A stretch of DNA of 64,000 nucleotides from Balaenoptera acutorostrata (taxonomy: Eukaryota; Chordata; Mammalia; Artiodactyla; Balaenopteridae): positions 55,911,000-55,974,999 of the forward strand of contig NC_080079.1 of assembly GCF_949987535.1 (NCBI RefSeq), read 5' to 3'. Positions 31,350 to 44,552 of the stretch are shown here, piece by piece. The position numbers and the translations under genes were made by a program. The notes under the pieces were generated by a model. That model did no database searches and was not told the DNA's origin. It worked only from the letters and a program-made list of their open reading frames with translations. How positions within the stretch are numbered: the stretch's first letter is position 1; the number at the start of each line of letters is the position of its first letter.

Positions 31350-34300
31350 CGGAGCGGTTGGGGGTTCCCCACAGTCCACATTCTTTCCACCCACGGCTAC
31401 CTGGGGCAGAGCAACCAGGAGTCGAGGGAACCAAAGGAAGAAATGAGGGCTTGACCACTGTGAGCCGCGTTTGGGAAGAAGAGATGAAAGGGCAGGTCTG
31501 GACGTGACCTAACAGTGACCAGTCAGGAAGAGCCATATTCGTTCATCTAACATTTTCCGAGACAACCCCCCAAGCTCGCCCTCAAAAGGTAAGGAAGGCA
31601 GAGCACCCTGGCCCAGGCAGAGAGATCCTGTGAGCCCACAGCAGTCAGCCTTCACCCCATTCCCCCTTCCTCTGCCTAACCTCCCACCTACCAGGACCAC
31701 TGTTTTGGCCTCCTGGGGCTGCAGTAAAGCTTGGATTATAGAACACTGAACAGCACAGGGTGAAGGAGGGGCCACTCTTTTTTATCTGTGTCCACCCGCC
31801 AAAGCCTGCACAAACGAGGGTGCCCTCAAAGGGGAATGAATTCCGAGGGCCTGGCCCACCTTTACTATGTTCCTTTTTGAACCCCAGTGGCAACCTAGGT
31901 GAACCCTTAACTCCTCCATTATCCCCTGCTGTCAAACAGTGGCTGAATGGTGGGCGAGGAGGCAGGTGCCTGCCTCAAGCTGACCCCCAGGGTGGGATCT
32001 AAGGCTCACGGGGAATGCTCCCCCCCACCCCCTATTCGCCCCACTCCCCAGGGGGAGGAGAAGAACAAGATGTAACCCAGGGCCTAAGGCAAAAACCAAC
32101 AAGGCTACTCTGACAGTGGGGAGACAAACCACCCACAACTGCCAGCAAGAGACCAGCTTCTGCGCCTCGCTGTGGAGCAACCATGGCAAAATCCCTTCCT
32201 GTAAGGTGGCCTCGGTGGCCTGGCCGTTGGTCTGTAGCGTTCTGAGAAAGTGTTGCCAAGCAGGGACATGAAAACCACATCCTTCTGGAAACGGGTGCTC
32301 TGACTGTTCCACCATCCTTCCCACAGAGCAGAACCAACAGGCAGAGCCTGGACACCACCATCCGCTGGCTCCCCTCCCTCCAGGAGCGATGGGAGCGTGG
32401 TCAAGGCCCAGCAGGGAGTGCCCAGCCTGCCTGGCCTCAAACCCAGCCAGGGAGGGGCAGTGACCCAGCAGCCCCACGCCCACTTCCCCATCCCACCAGC
32501 AGAGCAGCAATTCTACAAAACTCCCCTCCAAGAATGCGTGCGAACACAACCCCAGGTAATGAGGGACAATACTGGACACAAGGACACACAGGAGGCCTGA
32601 ACACAGCCTGGGCCACGCAGGGTGGCTGCAGGGAGAGGAGAAGGAGCTCTCAGGCAGAGATTCCTTCCTTCAGCAACATGACCTGACCTGGGCAAGCGTC
32701 TGCCTCTCGGGGCCTCAGCATCCTCAGCTAAAACGGGGCCTTAACAACCGATTCTTAATGTCACTGGTGTTGAGGAGATCAGCCGGCAGCATCAAAATGA
32801 CTTACTCTAAACACAGATTTCTGGAGATTCTGATAAGCAGGTCTGGGTTGGGGCCAAGAATCTCCAGTTTTGACAGATTCCCCAGGTGATTCCTGCCATG
32901 CCTAATGGACGAGGTATCAGCTTGGGCACGGAAGGCTGTAGTCCCTCTGGGGATCTTGCAAAGGTGGAAGGACCTTGTCAGCTGTATTTGCAGCACAGAG
33001 ACTGGGGAGTGCAGTAGTGATGGCTCCTGGTAAGCAATTAACTAAAAGTAACCAAAATTCACCCACTTGTGTTTCGCAGATTACAAAACCCCAAAGCACT
33101 GGTTTGTCTTCCTAGCTGCCAATGTGTGAATTAATCCATACAGGAAAAATTTTTTTAATCTAAAACTCAAGTAAGTTTAAGACAGAGAACAGCCAACTTG
33201 GCTGGAAATGACCTATGAGGCAGAAAAATGTTTAAGTGGTAGAAACCCTGTTCTTTTTATGGACAAGACAATCCTGCTCCTTGGAAGGCCAAATGCACCT
33301 CCCCACCTGTGCATCCTAAAGAAGCCAGAAAGTGGATGGCCGTGCCCTCCATGGAACTGGGCCCCAGAGACTGGGGAGGGCTGCTCAGGCGTGGCACCCG
33401 AATGTTCAGGAATCCAAGAGGGCGCTCCTTGGACATCATTTAACCTAACCATAGTAAAGAACTCTCCCCAGAGCTCTGAAGCAGTAAGCAAAGCCAGGCT
33501 CCCTTCTTTCTCCTTGGTCTCGGCTCCACAAAGAAGCCAGCTAATTAGCACTGGCCTGTATGCTTTCCACAGCACTGCAGACCTCATCCCTGCCCGCTTG
33601 CCCAGGGCCTCTGAAAAACGATGACCCTGAGGTGACACAGGGACTCCCCATGTGGAGATCCCTGGTCTCCTTCAGCTCCAGCCAGGTAAGCAGCAGGGAG
33701 AACATGGAAAGGCCACAGGGAGCTCCTTGGCACGCAGGCTGCAGGGAGCCTGTGCTCTGGAATGTGGATTCTCTGCAGGGGGCTGGTTTTCTCACCATCT
33801 GCTCCCCCCTCCTCCACTGGGCTCCCAGGGTCTCACCCCACAAAGACTCACAACCAGGAAATAACTCTGCTTTCACAGATGTCAGGGTATGAACCCACAC
33901 CCGGAGAATCTCAACAACCATGACGTAAACCCCAAGCCGTCACTCCCTGGTAACTTAAACACTCGGAACTATACTAGCCAGGTCTGTGCCAGGGAATGAT
34001 CAGAAAGAAACACCCGAATCGTCCATGAGATGATGTGTCACACTCAGATATGTCCCCTTACACGCCTGCCACCGCCCCCGCCCCCAGAGCACTCGCATGA
34101 GCACTGTGCCATTTGTGTTGGATCAAAATAACCTTACGAGGTTTGGGGGCAGGGTGTCTCAATGACACTTATTTCCCCATTCCAACCCACAGAAGAGGAA
34201 ACTGTTGACGGGAAACCATTTAGTTCAGTCTTTCTTCACCCACTTGTTTATTCCTCCTCCCCATGGGAAGAGAAGGCACTCAATGGACCAGGAGGTGAGG

Positions 34301-34990
34301 AGAGTGACCCCAGCCCACACTTCACCTAAGGAGCAGGGAGGAAAGCCTGCCTCTCACTCCTGACCTGCTCGCTCTGTTCTGGGACCAGGAGGTGGAGAAG
34401 CAGGTCCTGAACTTCAGCCCGAAGATCCAGGTCTCCACATAGGCAAGCCCCAGAATTTAAATGGAAGGAGGTAACAGTTAGACCTGTTTGGACCCTAGCC
34501 TAAGCCACATCCTCCAACGCAGGGCCTTGGGTTTGGAGGGGAATGAAGCCAATGAGCATCTGAGGTCTGGCTTGGCAGCTTCAGAACCTCAGTGAAGGAG
34601 GAAAGACTGTTGAGTGCTCCCCAGCCACCAGCCTGAGGTGTTACCCAAAATTTACCAAGGACCAAAGAACAGAAGGCGATGAGGACAGCGGCGCTGCAAC
34701 CAGAACCAGATCTGACCCAAAAGTTAGCCAAAGTGACTCCAGAGTGACTGTGGTCCCTGACTTCTCACCTTCTGTGGTAACCCTAGTCACGTCAGAGGAA
34801 GGCAGAACTCAGCGCTCTACCAGCTAACCAATTAACACCAAGACCATTTACCCTAAAATACATACACAGACTAAGAACTTTGCCTTCTAACAGAAGATGA
34901 ATAAACTTTTCACAAACACTAATTACCACCACAATTGAGAAGAATCTCCAAAAGCTATTTTGTGTTTTTTGCATAGAAAACAATTATCAG
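31350..34990. other. Intron 1 (gene-proximal part), mostly unrecognised
   Basis: No exon, RNA gene or CHR SINE seen. A MER5-like scrap is possible near 32810-32900 ('ggagattctgataagcaggt'). Open frames (for example 32105-32579 minus) have no family signature. Confidence 0.45.
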
Positions 34991-35210
34991 AAAAATTTAA
35001 TTCCAAGTCCTCAAACTGTCTCAACTCCAAAAGTTATCAAAAAAGAATAAAGCATTTATGTGGCAAATAGGAGGCATGTGTTTGTCAAAACATCAACTTC
35101 TTAAAACAAGGGGGAAAGTCAGAATTATTTAAGTGTTGAGATAGCTCGTTTGCAATCAGAGAGGAACTGAATAATAGGCTAAAACCAATCTAAATATTAA
35201 AGGCTACATG

Positions 35211-35237
35211 TACACACACACACACACACACACACAC
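35211..35237. repeat. (CA)n microsatellite
   Basis: Twelve to thirteen uninterrupted CA units ending CACGCC. Confidence 0.95.
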
Positions 35238-35279
35238 GCCAATCTCCTTCACTTTTGAGCCAACAGGAAAAAACAATCC

Positions 35280-35990
35280 AAAGTACAAAAATATCAGTAT
35301 AAAACAGGTAAGTTTTTAAATTCCCATACAATTAAAAGGAACATTAAAATGAAAAAGGACACACAAATGATAAGCTACCTGCAGCTGCAGCTATTATGAC
35401 AAAGGGTAAATACTATCTGCAACATATAAAAGTTCATACTTAACAAAAGATCCTAGTTTTAGACAAATAGACAAAGGATACGGGCATTATACTGAAATGG
35501 AAGGACAATACAATTCATAAATGGAAAAATATTCATAGTCACTGGAAATGAAACTTAAAGACAACCCGCAGATAGTGTTTTACACTTTAATTTAACAAAA
35601 TCACCACCACTATTGCTGGCAAACCACAATGAGCCTGGTGCATTCATACCATGCTGGCATGGGAGTAAACTGTTACTAACCCTTTGGTAAGCAATACAGT
35701 TACAGACATTCAAATTCAAAAAAAAAAAAGCCAGACCCTTAATCCAGTAAACTCATGACTCAGAATTTGCCTCAAGGAAAGAAACCAAAAGAAGAAAAAC
35801 AATATGAGTTAAGTATGAAATCTAAACATCCTGGTTTGCAATTATGAAACAATTTGTAAGCATGTGGTCAAAGGTCAAAATGGAAACTAAAAGCGTGAAA
35901 ATGGTTTCATGGGTTGGTAGACATACAAGTGATTTTCTAAAAAGGTTTTCATCATCGCACTTACCATTACCACCTTTGTATTAAAAATAT
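35280..35990 (+). repeat. HAL1/L1-like fragment
   Basis: A+T-rich with 'ggacacacaaatgataagct', 'atggaaaaatattcatagtc', 'cagaatttgcctcaaggaaa', consistent with HAL1. Boundaries approximate. Confidence 0.55.
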
Positions 35991-35997
35991 AAACTGA

Positions 35998-36343
35998 GGG
36001 TCTTCCCTGGTGGCGCAGTGGTTAAGAATCCGCCTGCCAATGCAGGGGACACGGGTTCGAGCCCTGGTCAGGGAAGATCCCACATGCCATGGAGCAACTA
36101 AACCCGTGCACCACAACTACTGAGCCTGCGTGCCACAACTACTGAAGCCCACGTGCCTAGAGCCCGTGCTCCGCAACAAGAGAAGCCACCGCAATGAGAA
36201 GCCCATGCACCGCAACAAAGAGTAGCCCCCGCTCGCCGCAACTAGAGAAAGCCCGCACACAGCAATGAAGACCCAATGGAGCCAAAAATAAATAAATAAA
36301 TAAATTTATAAAAAATAAAATAAATAAAATTAAAAAAAAATAA
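35998..36343 (+). mobile_element. CHR-2-type SINE, full length
   Basis: 'gggtcttccctggtggcgca' head, 'ggttcgagccctggtcaggg' B box, long body, (ATAA)n tail. Flanks ataaactgag / ataaatggag are an imperfect duplication. Confidence 0.92.
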
Positions 36344-37489
36344 ATGGAGGCCACTGCTGGTGGAGGATGCTGGCCCCCCAAGTGTGATGACCTCTGTAGT
36401 CAAAGTAAACAGGGCTCATCTACTTTGGGATAATATTAACTTGTAAGATTCCTTCCTCTTCCCTCTCCCTCCCACCGCTTTATTTAGTTTAAAAAGTAGC
36501 ACATGCTCAACTGTAAAATACTTGGACAATTCAGAAGTGCGCAAAGGGAACTGGCAATGAGAAGCCACTGACAATGGCTTTCAAATTTTTTACGATGGCC
36601 CACAGTAAGAAGCACATTTAACAATCAATCCAGGGCACACATACTTACATGCACCCCTGAGTTTTGTGAAACAGGACTTCCCCTTATCACAGGCCATGTG
36701 TTCTAGATTTGCTGTTGCTTTAATTTTTTTCAAAATTGTCCCTGCACATAATCTACGAATCAGCGACTGTAAAAGCTATGTTGAGAAAAACAGCAGATCC
36801 CAGGTCCCAAGGCCAGGCCTTGCCCTTTCCAGGGACTCCCTCAACTTCTAGCTGGTCTTGATGTTAACTTTCCAAATATCTCTTAGAAATTTCTGTATAT
36901 GATATGTTTGTCTTACTATTCCCTGGCTTTTCAGTGTTATTTAGGTGTTACCTATCCACTTCCCACCCTGGAAGACAAGGGCATAACTCTCTTCCCTCCT
37001 CTACAAACCACCTGTGCCCCAAACCGCCCCCCCCAACTCCTTTCCCATACCTGCACTCCAATTATAGCTAAACTATAGTGATGGCTAGAGTAATTTTCAG
37101 TGTTTACATTATTAGGACCACGAGAGCCATCAGAGTGAGCCATGTAAACCATGATTACTTTTCCTAGACAACGTTTTGTTCTCTGGAGTTAATAATTCTT
37201 ATTTTTCTGTTTGTTTAATTTTCTACAAATTTATTAATATTCAACCCCAAATTCAATGCCAGTTGTCCAAATCTCCTCTCAATAAGCTCACTCACATCAG
37301 ATGTCCTATTTCTAGTTCTTCTTCCAGAAGAAACCTCTCCTGGAATCCTCTGAGCCGCTTTAATCTGGACTGGGTCCCAGAACTCCCTTTTGCCTCATTT
37401 GGGATACAGCCTACAAGAGAGCCAGTCTTTGTTCACCTTGGTGGAGGAAATCTTCAGGGCAAAAGGAAAGTTTTTCAGACCCTGTATGT

Positions 37490-38270
37490 CTGAAAACATC
37501 TTTATTTTACCTTCATTTCTGAATAAAAGTTTGGCTGTGTATAGAGAATTCTAGGTTGGGAGTTAATTCCACTGAGAACAATGAAGGGGTCGCCCTACCT
37601 ATATTCCAGGGTATTGAGAAGGCTGAAACCACTCAGATTCCTGATCTTTGTATTTAACCTGTTCCTTTCTTTCTGTAAACTTGTAGGATCATCCCTTTCT
37701 CCCCAGCACACTGACATTTCAGGGTACTGGTCTATCTTCATCCACTTGGCTCAACATTTGATGAGTCCATACAATATGGAAACCTATATCTTTCTAGGAA
37801 ATTTTTTTCTGGATGATTTTCCCACTTGCATTTTTCTCTGTTTTCTCTTTCTGCAGCTCCTATATTAATGGATATGGGAACCCACGCTGATTCCTTAAAT
37901 TTCTTACCTCTTTTGCTCTATTATGCATCTCTTCATCTTTCTTGTCTATTTTCTGGAAGACTCTTTCAACTTTATAATAATTCTAATTATTCTATTAATT
38001 CTGATATTTTTGCTCTGTTCTTACTCTTTTAAACTTTTAATACTTTTTTGTTTTCTAAATGTTCCTTTTGTATAGTATCCTATTCATATTTCATAGATAT
38101 AATATTTCTCTTATCTCTGAGAAAATGTCTAATTTTTTTCAAAATATTCTCTCTAAATAGAATATTTATTTCAAGTTGCCTTTTCCCCCCTACTTGTTTT
38201 GCTTCCTTTCATGTTAGGTACTTTCTTCAGATATTAGCAATCCTTGGTAATCCTCATGACTAAGAATAAA
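37490..38270 (-). repeat. Probable L1 ORF2 fragment, minus strand
   Basis: 'catctttattttaccttcat' then 'agagaattctaggttgggag' is the complement of the L1 ORF2 'gaattctat…gaaggtaaaataaagac' segment. The T-rich remainder to 38270 is probably the same element. Confidence 0.5.
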
Positions 38271-39009
38271 TGCCTAAGAACTGAATAGTAGCACTGAGTT
38301 CTTGGGCAGGTGAGTTTCTGTGCAGGGCGATCTGGCTGGGCCATCTGCTAAAGATGTCGTCAGCATCTTTAGTTCTTTCCTCTTAGGCCAGTCAGGTTCC
38401 CCAGTGAGGTGTCTTTTAATCTCCTGCCTGAAAGGTAAGGGGCTGGCTGTCAGTGTTCTAGAAACCAAGTGGGATAAAAGGCTGGGGAATGGAGATAGTC
38501 TTCATATGAACCTCCAAGAACACCTGGAGTCTCCCAGGCCCTTGGTTTTTCCTTCAGCACAAGGAATCTCCAATGTCCAGCTAAAGGGAAGAAGCAGTCA
38601 CCAAGAACCACTGAGAAAGGAAAGGGCTCTAACCACATCAACTGCTTTCAAACAGTTCTTATATTTAGCCACCTCTGATGCTCCTCCCCTGCAAACCCCC
38701 CCAAAATAATAATATGGTGACACCAACTCCTACATTTCAAACTGAGCCCCTCACCCATCTAATTACTGGTTTGCAAATTTTTTCTTGCTGTTGTTTCCTT
38801 TCCCATTCTCCCTGTCCTCGCAGATTGATTGCTTTTTAAAAATTCCCTTTATCTTAACTTTTGTGGGGTTTTAGGATAAAATAAAATTAGGTGTGTCCAC
38901 TCAATCCACCATTTTTACACAGATCTCTAGGATGACTTCAAAAATTTTTTAATTGCCATCTTTTTACTGAGCAAAGTCAAAAAACAGGAAGTATAATTTA
39001 TAACCATAT

Positions 39010-39395
39010 AAAAGAAAGGACAAATGAGATTTTGCAGATGTAATCAAGATGAATGATCAATTTACTTAAAATAGGGAAACTGAGTGGGTCCAGTGTAATT
39101 ACATGAGCCCTTAAAAGCAGAGCTTTCTCCCAGCTGAGGGCAGAAGTAGTCAGAGAGATTCCAAGCATGAGAAGGATGCAATGCATTGTTGCTGGATCTG
39201 AGACAGAGGAGCCTCATGCAAGGACCAGAGAGAGGCTCCAGGAATTAAGGGTAGCCCTGGTTGACAGCAAGGAAACAGGACCTCAGTTCTACAACAAACA
39301 GCAAGGAACTAGATTCTGCCCCAGAACCTCTTCTGAATGCAGCCTGCCTACCCCTTGATTTGGGCCATGTAAGACCCCTAAGCAAAGAACCCGGT
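39010..39395 (+). repeat. Solo LTR remnant, MLT1-like (ERVL-MaLR)
   Basis: 'gattttgcagatgtaatcaa', 'gtgggtccagtgtaattaca' and 'ggaaacaggacctcagttct' follow an MLT1 LTR interior. Old and diverged. Confidence 0.65.
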
Positions 39396-39802
39396 TGAAC
39401 TATGCTGACCTGGACAACACCATCCACCCATATCCCGAGCTAGAACCCAAGTTATCCTGCTGGCTCCTCCCTGCCTCATTCTCCAGACTCAGCCATTCAC
39501 CAAGATTCAACCTTTCCACCTGGCCTTCGAGGCTCTCGGTACTTGTACCTGCCCACAGGCCCATCCCAGGGAAGGGCAGCCATATTCCCAATGGAGCTGG
39601 GAACCCTGCTGCACCTCCAAACAGCACACCTTAGGCTCTGGACTGTCCAGGTCCTCAGAGCCCACTGGGTACTGGGGAGCATTCACTGGCCGTAGGAACA
39701 GGGAGGCCCAAGGGGAGAAGTCTAGGAGGAGACAGGTGACTTTCAAGGGAAATGGGTTCCAGTAGGAGAGATGGTCACAAAGGCAGGCCAGAGTAGGCTG
39801 CC

Positions 39803-40021
39803 TCACTGCCCATGGGAATCACACACAGGAAGGACGTCATGCCTCAGCCCTGGGGCACCGCCACCCTGAGAGGGGAAGGAGGGGCTCAGCTTCATGGGCT
39901 CCCCACTAAGCTCTGACTCACCCTCAGAGTCAGAAGTGTCTAAGTCTTCCTCTAACCCATACCCCTTAGGACCCAACTCCCCATACTCAGAGTCTGCCAG
40001 AAACAGTACAAAGTTGGACAT
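39803..40021 (-). other. Unrecognised 72-codon ORF with strong Kozak context
   Basis: In TSPAN14 intron 1, same strand. ATG at 40021-40019 in GCTGCCACCATGTCC, close to the ideal Kozak sequence. The product is acidic and serine-rich in its middle (…EEDLDTSDSEGESELSGE…), and I do not recognise a family. It ends at TGA 39805-39803, with open frames in other phases continuing to about 39400, as a frameshifted coding remnant might. A GAGG|GTGAGT donor-like site lies inside. It may be a processed pseudogene, an alternative exon or chance. Confidence 0.3.
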
Positions 40022-40899
40022 GGTGGCAGCAGCCACTTACAGGGGTCTGGAAGTTTGACTCTTCACTACGGGAAGACACTACAAAGCCAGGCAGGCGTTA
40101 GGGTGGCCACCGTCCCTTATCACAGGGTCACAAGCACAGGCCCTGCCACACAGGTGTGGGAGAAGGGAGGTTCCCAGAGTTCAGAGACCCTCAGGCCCTA
40201 GACTGCTGGACCTGGGATGGCCTCCAGGTGGAGGTCCAGGAAAGCCTAGGCCACCAGCTCTGAGCCCCACCAGGCTCTCCAACGGGCCTAGGATTCTAAG
40301 TGCTGTATGAATTGGCTTCCTGTATGAAACTCTGTTCTTAGCAAACACAGCATTATGAGCTTCCACCACCAAAAACCCACAACCCCAAACCTGATGAGTT
40401 TGAGGAGCATCAAGGGGCCCCTCACTAATCTGGGGAGGAGACATCTGTCTACCTCAGTGCTGTCACCAGGGAAGAAGCTGAGGGAGGGAGGGATGTGGGT
40501 CAGAGGAGGGAAGTGGGGAGGTGAGGGCTCAGCGGGAGAAATGTTGGGCCTGGAATGGAGGTCACCTAATCCAGCAATTTTCAAACTTACTATTTTTATT
40601 ACTTTTCAAGCTACAAGAGCTTTTGTACAAAGAGACTCTGACCCAGAAACCCAGCATGGAGGTGGGCATAGCAGGTCCCTTCAAGTGGCTGGTGGAAAGG
40701 GGAGGCTCCATGAGCTACACACTTGAAAATGACCGGCCTGGTCCAGCTGATCCCAAATTCCACAGAACAGGAGAATCACTCAAGGAGCTTTTTCCAAATT
40801 GCACACGGAGACTAGTTTAATAGGACTGTGACAGACCTGGAAATTCACATTTTTAAGAGCTGTCCTTCACAGCCGTCAGTTTGAAGGGACCCCCACTGG

Positions 40900-41122
40900 C
40901 CCAATCTGGAACAATGTGAGCATCAAAATAAACAATAATACTAATGCATTTTAATTCATTGAATAAAGTAAGAATCCATGAGTCCATTCTAATATATATA
41001 AATGGATAAATAAACAAGTGGAGGAGAAGGGAAAGTTCTTTACAGCAGAAGGATAAATGTAAAATTAATGTAATTAAATCATTGTCACTCAGCAACCACA
41101 ACAGAAATAACTGATAATGGGT
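40900..41122 (+). repeat. L1M 3' UTR fragment (part 1)
   Basis: 'gtgagcatcaaaataaacaa' through 'gcagaaggataaatgtaaaa' is typical of the L1M 3' UTR. It resumes after the MaLR LTR. Confidence 0.7.
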
Positions 41123-41500
41123 TTTCAGTCTGTTCAGGCTGTTGTAACAAAACACCAGACTGGACAAAATACCACAGACCAGGCAGCTTCTAAAGAACAG
41201 AAGTTTATTCCTGACAGTTCTGGAGGCTGGGACGCCCAAGATTAAGGCGCCAGCATGGTCAGGCAAGGGCCTCATCCTGGTTCAAAGGTGGCACCTTTTC
41301 ACCGTGTCCTCACAAGATGGAGCAGCAAGGGAGCCCTGTGGGGTCTCTTGTAAGGGCACTAATCCTATTCTTGAGGGCTCCAGCCTCATGACCTAAGCAC
41401 CTCCCAAAGGCCCCACCTCCTAACATCATCAAACCAGGCACTAGAATTTCAATATGTGAACTGGGGCAGGGGATGGCACAAAAACATTCAGACGGTAAAC
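41123..41500 (-). repeat. Solo LTR, ERVL-MaLR-like, minus strand
   Basis: 'tcagtctgttcaggctgttg', 'acagttctggaggctgggac', 'ccaaaggccccacctcctaa' to 'cacaaaaacattcagac'. It splits an L1M 3' UTR. Non-coding. Confidence 0.8.
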
Positions 41501-41870
41501 AGGTTCTAAAATCAGTTGATCAAAGTTTGATGAGAAAGCAGCATGTTTACATAGTCTCAAAGTATCTCCCCATAGGACACTTACTAATTACAAAGAACAT
41601 AATAATAGCTCAGCAGTGGAGAAACCCAGCAGATACCGCCTTAACCAAGTGACCACCACTGTCATCACTAGTAATGAGGCCCTCAAGCCAACATCCATCC
41701 CTCCTGAGGGGATACAATGAGGACACACCACAAAATGCATAACCCAAGTCTTATCTTGACAAAAGATCAAAAAACAAACAAAACAAATGAAGGCAGAATC
41801 TACAAAATAACTCACCTCCAGTAAAATGTAGAATTTGTGGCCATTTTCCTCTAAACAAACAAACAAAAAA
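41501..41870 (+). repeat. L1M 3' UTR fragment (part 2)
   Basis: 'gcagtggagaaacccagcag', 'ccttaaccaagtgaccacca' and 'gcagaatctacaaaataact' match the L1M 3' UTR. Confidence 0.7.
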
Positions 41871-41874
41871 GCAT

Positions 41875-43210
41875 TTGGGCAACAAACAAGCCTGGGGCCC
41901 AAACACAGATCTTGAAGATGATTCATCAGGCAGCTTACTCAACTGCTCAGGCAGCACCAGGGTGGCGCCTGCCCACCCAGATGAGGCAGGGCCAGGTCAC
42001 CCACAGCTGCTGCCCCCTAACCTCTCAAAAGGCTGTGGGGAAGGAGGCCTGGCACCGTCCTGGCCTCCCAGCTGCCTTCCCTCTGCTGCTGCAGGGGAAG
42101 CCGCCTTCTCACGTGAGGATGGGGAGCCCTGCCGTCATGGTGCACGGCACCTTGTGCCCAGATAATCACAGCAGGCCTGTTTCTGAAAACCTAAGTGCAC
42201 ACAAAATGTCTACCCCCAGAAGCCAGGTGCACACGAGACGCGGTAATCTGGGCCCAGTTTACAGCGACATCCCCAGCATGGACAAGAACCCATGAGGCCT
42301 ACGTGCTGTGACCTCCAGACCTCAGGACCCAGAGGCCTGGACCCTCTGTCCACCCTGAGGTTCCCCACGAAGAGCCTAAGGCAAGGCCAGTTGGCGACTG
42401 AAGCCAAGTGCACAGCAATCCACCAGTGCCCTAACTCACTCTGTGAGCCCCTGGGGGAAAGGCTTTTGTTGTGGGAGATGAACATCTCAGGACCTGTTTC
42501 TACATGTCCCGGCACCTGCTGCGTGCCAGGCACCTAGAATGGGGCTGTGGACACCAAGAACTCGAGTGAGACCCGTGCCTGATGCAGGGGGCTCAGGACA
42601 CGCTTCCCTCTGCTAAGTGCAGTCAGGCAGGAGCAGGAGGGCAGGATAGGGCCCAGGAAGGAAGGAAGGAAGGAGGAGGCGGGAAGCTGGTCAGGAAATG
42701 TTCCCCACAGCAGTGGGTTTAACCGCTACAACCCAGCATGGTGGCAGCCAACAGTCTCAACAGAGCCCCAGTGTGGCCCCAGCTCTGAGCCGGGCCCTGA
42801 GGATGTCACCAAGACCCCACCAGTGTGGCTGCCCTGGCAGGGCTGACACAGTTGTGGTAGGGGCCACTCCTAACAGCCGCAGACATACTGAGTGACAAGT
42901 GGGCCTGCTCTCGGAGAGAAATTCTGCTCCAATAGCTGAGTCCTGGGCAGCTCTTAGGGGAGCTGCTCCGGTGCGAGAATGTGACCTGCCCGTCTAATGT
43001 AGGTGGGAAATGTTCTTTTTGCAGGGGTTGCCCTACCCCCACCCTCCTCTGCCCCAACACAAAGAAACTATATAGGAGAACTTAGAATTACACACATTTA
43101 CTCCTTTTCCTCCATTTCTCCATGCCTGAAAGGCATAAAATACTGTGGCTCTAAGATATTCAAAATCTTTGTATCCAAAGTCGCACAGTTCACTACAATA
43201 TACTGTGTTT
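41875..43210. other. Intron 1 stretch, nothing recognised
   Basis: G+C-moderate sequence with a (GGAA)n patch at 42657-42674. No gene supported. Confidence 0.4.
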
Positions 43211-43225
43211 TAAGACAACCAACCA

Positions 43226-43530
43226 GGGCTTCCCTGGTGGCGCAGTGGTTGAGAATCTGCCTGCCAATGCAGGGGACACAGGTTTGAGCCCTGGTCTGGG
43301 AAGATCCCACATGCCACGGAGCAACTAGGCCCGTGAGCCACAACTACTGAGCCTGCGCGTCTGGAGCCTGTGCTCCGCAACAAGAGAGGCCGCGATAATG
43401 AGAGGCCCGCGCACCGCGATGAAGAGTGGTCCCCACTTGCCACAACTAGAGAAAGCCCTTGCACAGAAACGAAGACCCAACCCAGCCATAAATAAAATAA
43501 ATAAATAAATAATTAAAAAAAAAAAAAAAA
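43226..43530 (+). mobile_element. CHR-2-type SINE, full length, long poly(A)
   Basis: Head, B box and body as in the 17028 copy, ending (ATAA)n and an 18-A run. The exact 14-bp duplication aagacaaccaacca at 43212-43225 and 43531-43544 brackets it. The exact duplication and intact tail suggest a young insertion. Confidence 0.95.
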
Positions 43531-44269
43531 AAGACAACCAACCAACCCACTTCACTCCGAGGTCAGCATTGGGAGCACTCCCTAATCCTGCCCTGGGCAG
43601 ACAGGGGCGCTCACCAGGCCAGGGCAGAGCCTGGCTCCTGGCCTCCGAGCAAGGCAAACAGCCTGGGGTCAGGCTCACAGAGGGACAAAGCAAAAGGTGA
43701 AGCCCGCTGGAGAAAAATAAATAAATATAACAAAGTGCGTTGAAAATGTAAAAGAGAAGAGGAATAAGAGCGGTGGCGGAGGGAGAAGCAGATTTTTTTT
43801 TAATGCAAATCAATGGTGGAACTCTACTGAAAAAAGCTGAGAAGGATCCGCAAAGAGATAGAAGATTAGCAGCTTAGTCCCTGAAACAGTCCCGGAAAGC
43901 CAGGGGCATCCCCAGGCCTGGGGGCCCAAGCTCACACCCACAAGCCCTCCACCCACCTCAACCAGAATGCAGGGGGAGGGCAGGCAATCCTAGCGAAATC
44001 CGGAGAGTCATCTCAAACATTTTTCCGCTAAAAGAAATAAATTTACAATCCCTTTTCTGGCCTATTTATTTGAACTTCAACATCTACCAAAACATCTTTA
44101 TATATAGAATGCTTTGTGTTTCTACAAAAAGCAAACAACATTTACAACCTGATTTTGATCTCCTGTCGCCCAGCTGGACGGATGGGGCGGGGCAAGTGGC
44201 ACCAGATGGCTGAGGGAGGCTCTGCGCCCCCTTTCACAAAAGAGGGCTCCAATTACCTCCTCGGCTCAG

Positions 44270-44470
44270 TGCCCCGAAGTTGACCTCGCCAGCAGGCTTC
44301 AGGGAGCCAGCTGCCAGCCAAGGCGGCTTCCACGGTCCCCAGACCCACCTCCCAGACACCGCCAGTGCCCAGGGCTACCTGCTGCGAACTGCGCGCCCGA
44401 GGGGGTGGGAGCCACGGAGCCGGAGCTGGCAGAGCCCTTTAAAGTCGGCAGCTTTAAGGAGGGCAAGAGG
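44270..44470. promoter_or_regulatory. Small CpG-richer patch in intron 1, possible enhancer or alternative promoter
   Basis: Contains 'gctgcgaactgcgcgcccga' and 'gccacggagccggagctggc', with more CpG than its flanks and a GC box just before it (44187-44196). Sequence alone does not show activity. Confidence 0.25.
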
Positions 44471-44552
44471 GTGAAGACAGCAAAACCACAAAAGAGACAG
44501 AAGAAGGTGCGAGAGTCTCAGGGTGGGGCAGGGCGGGACGGAGGTGTCTGAG

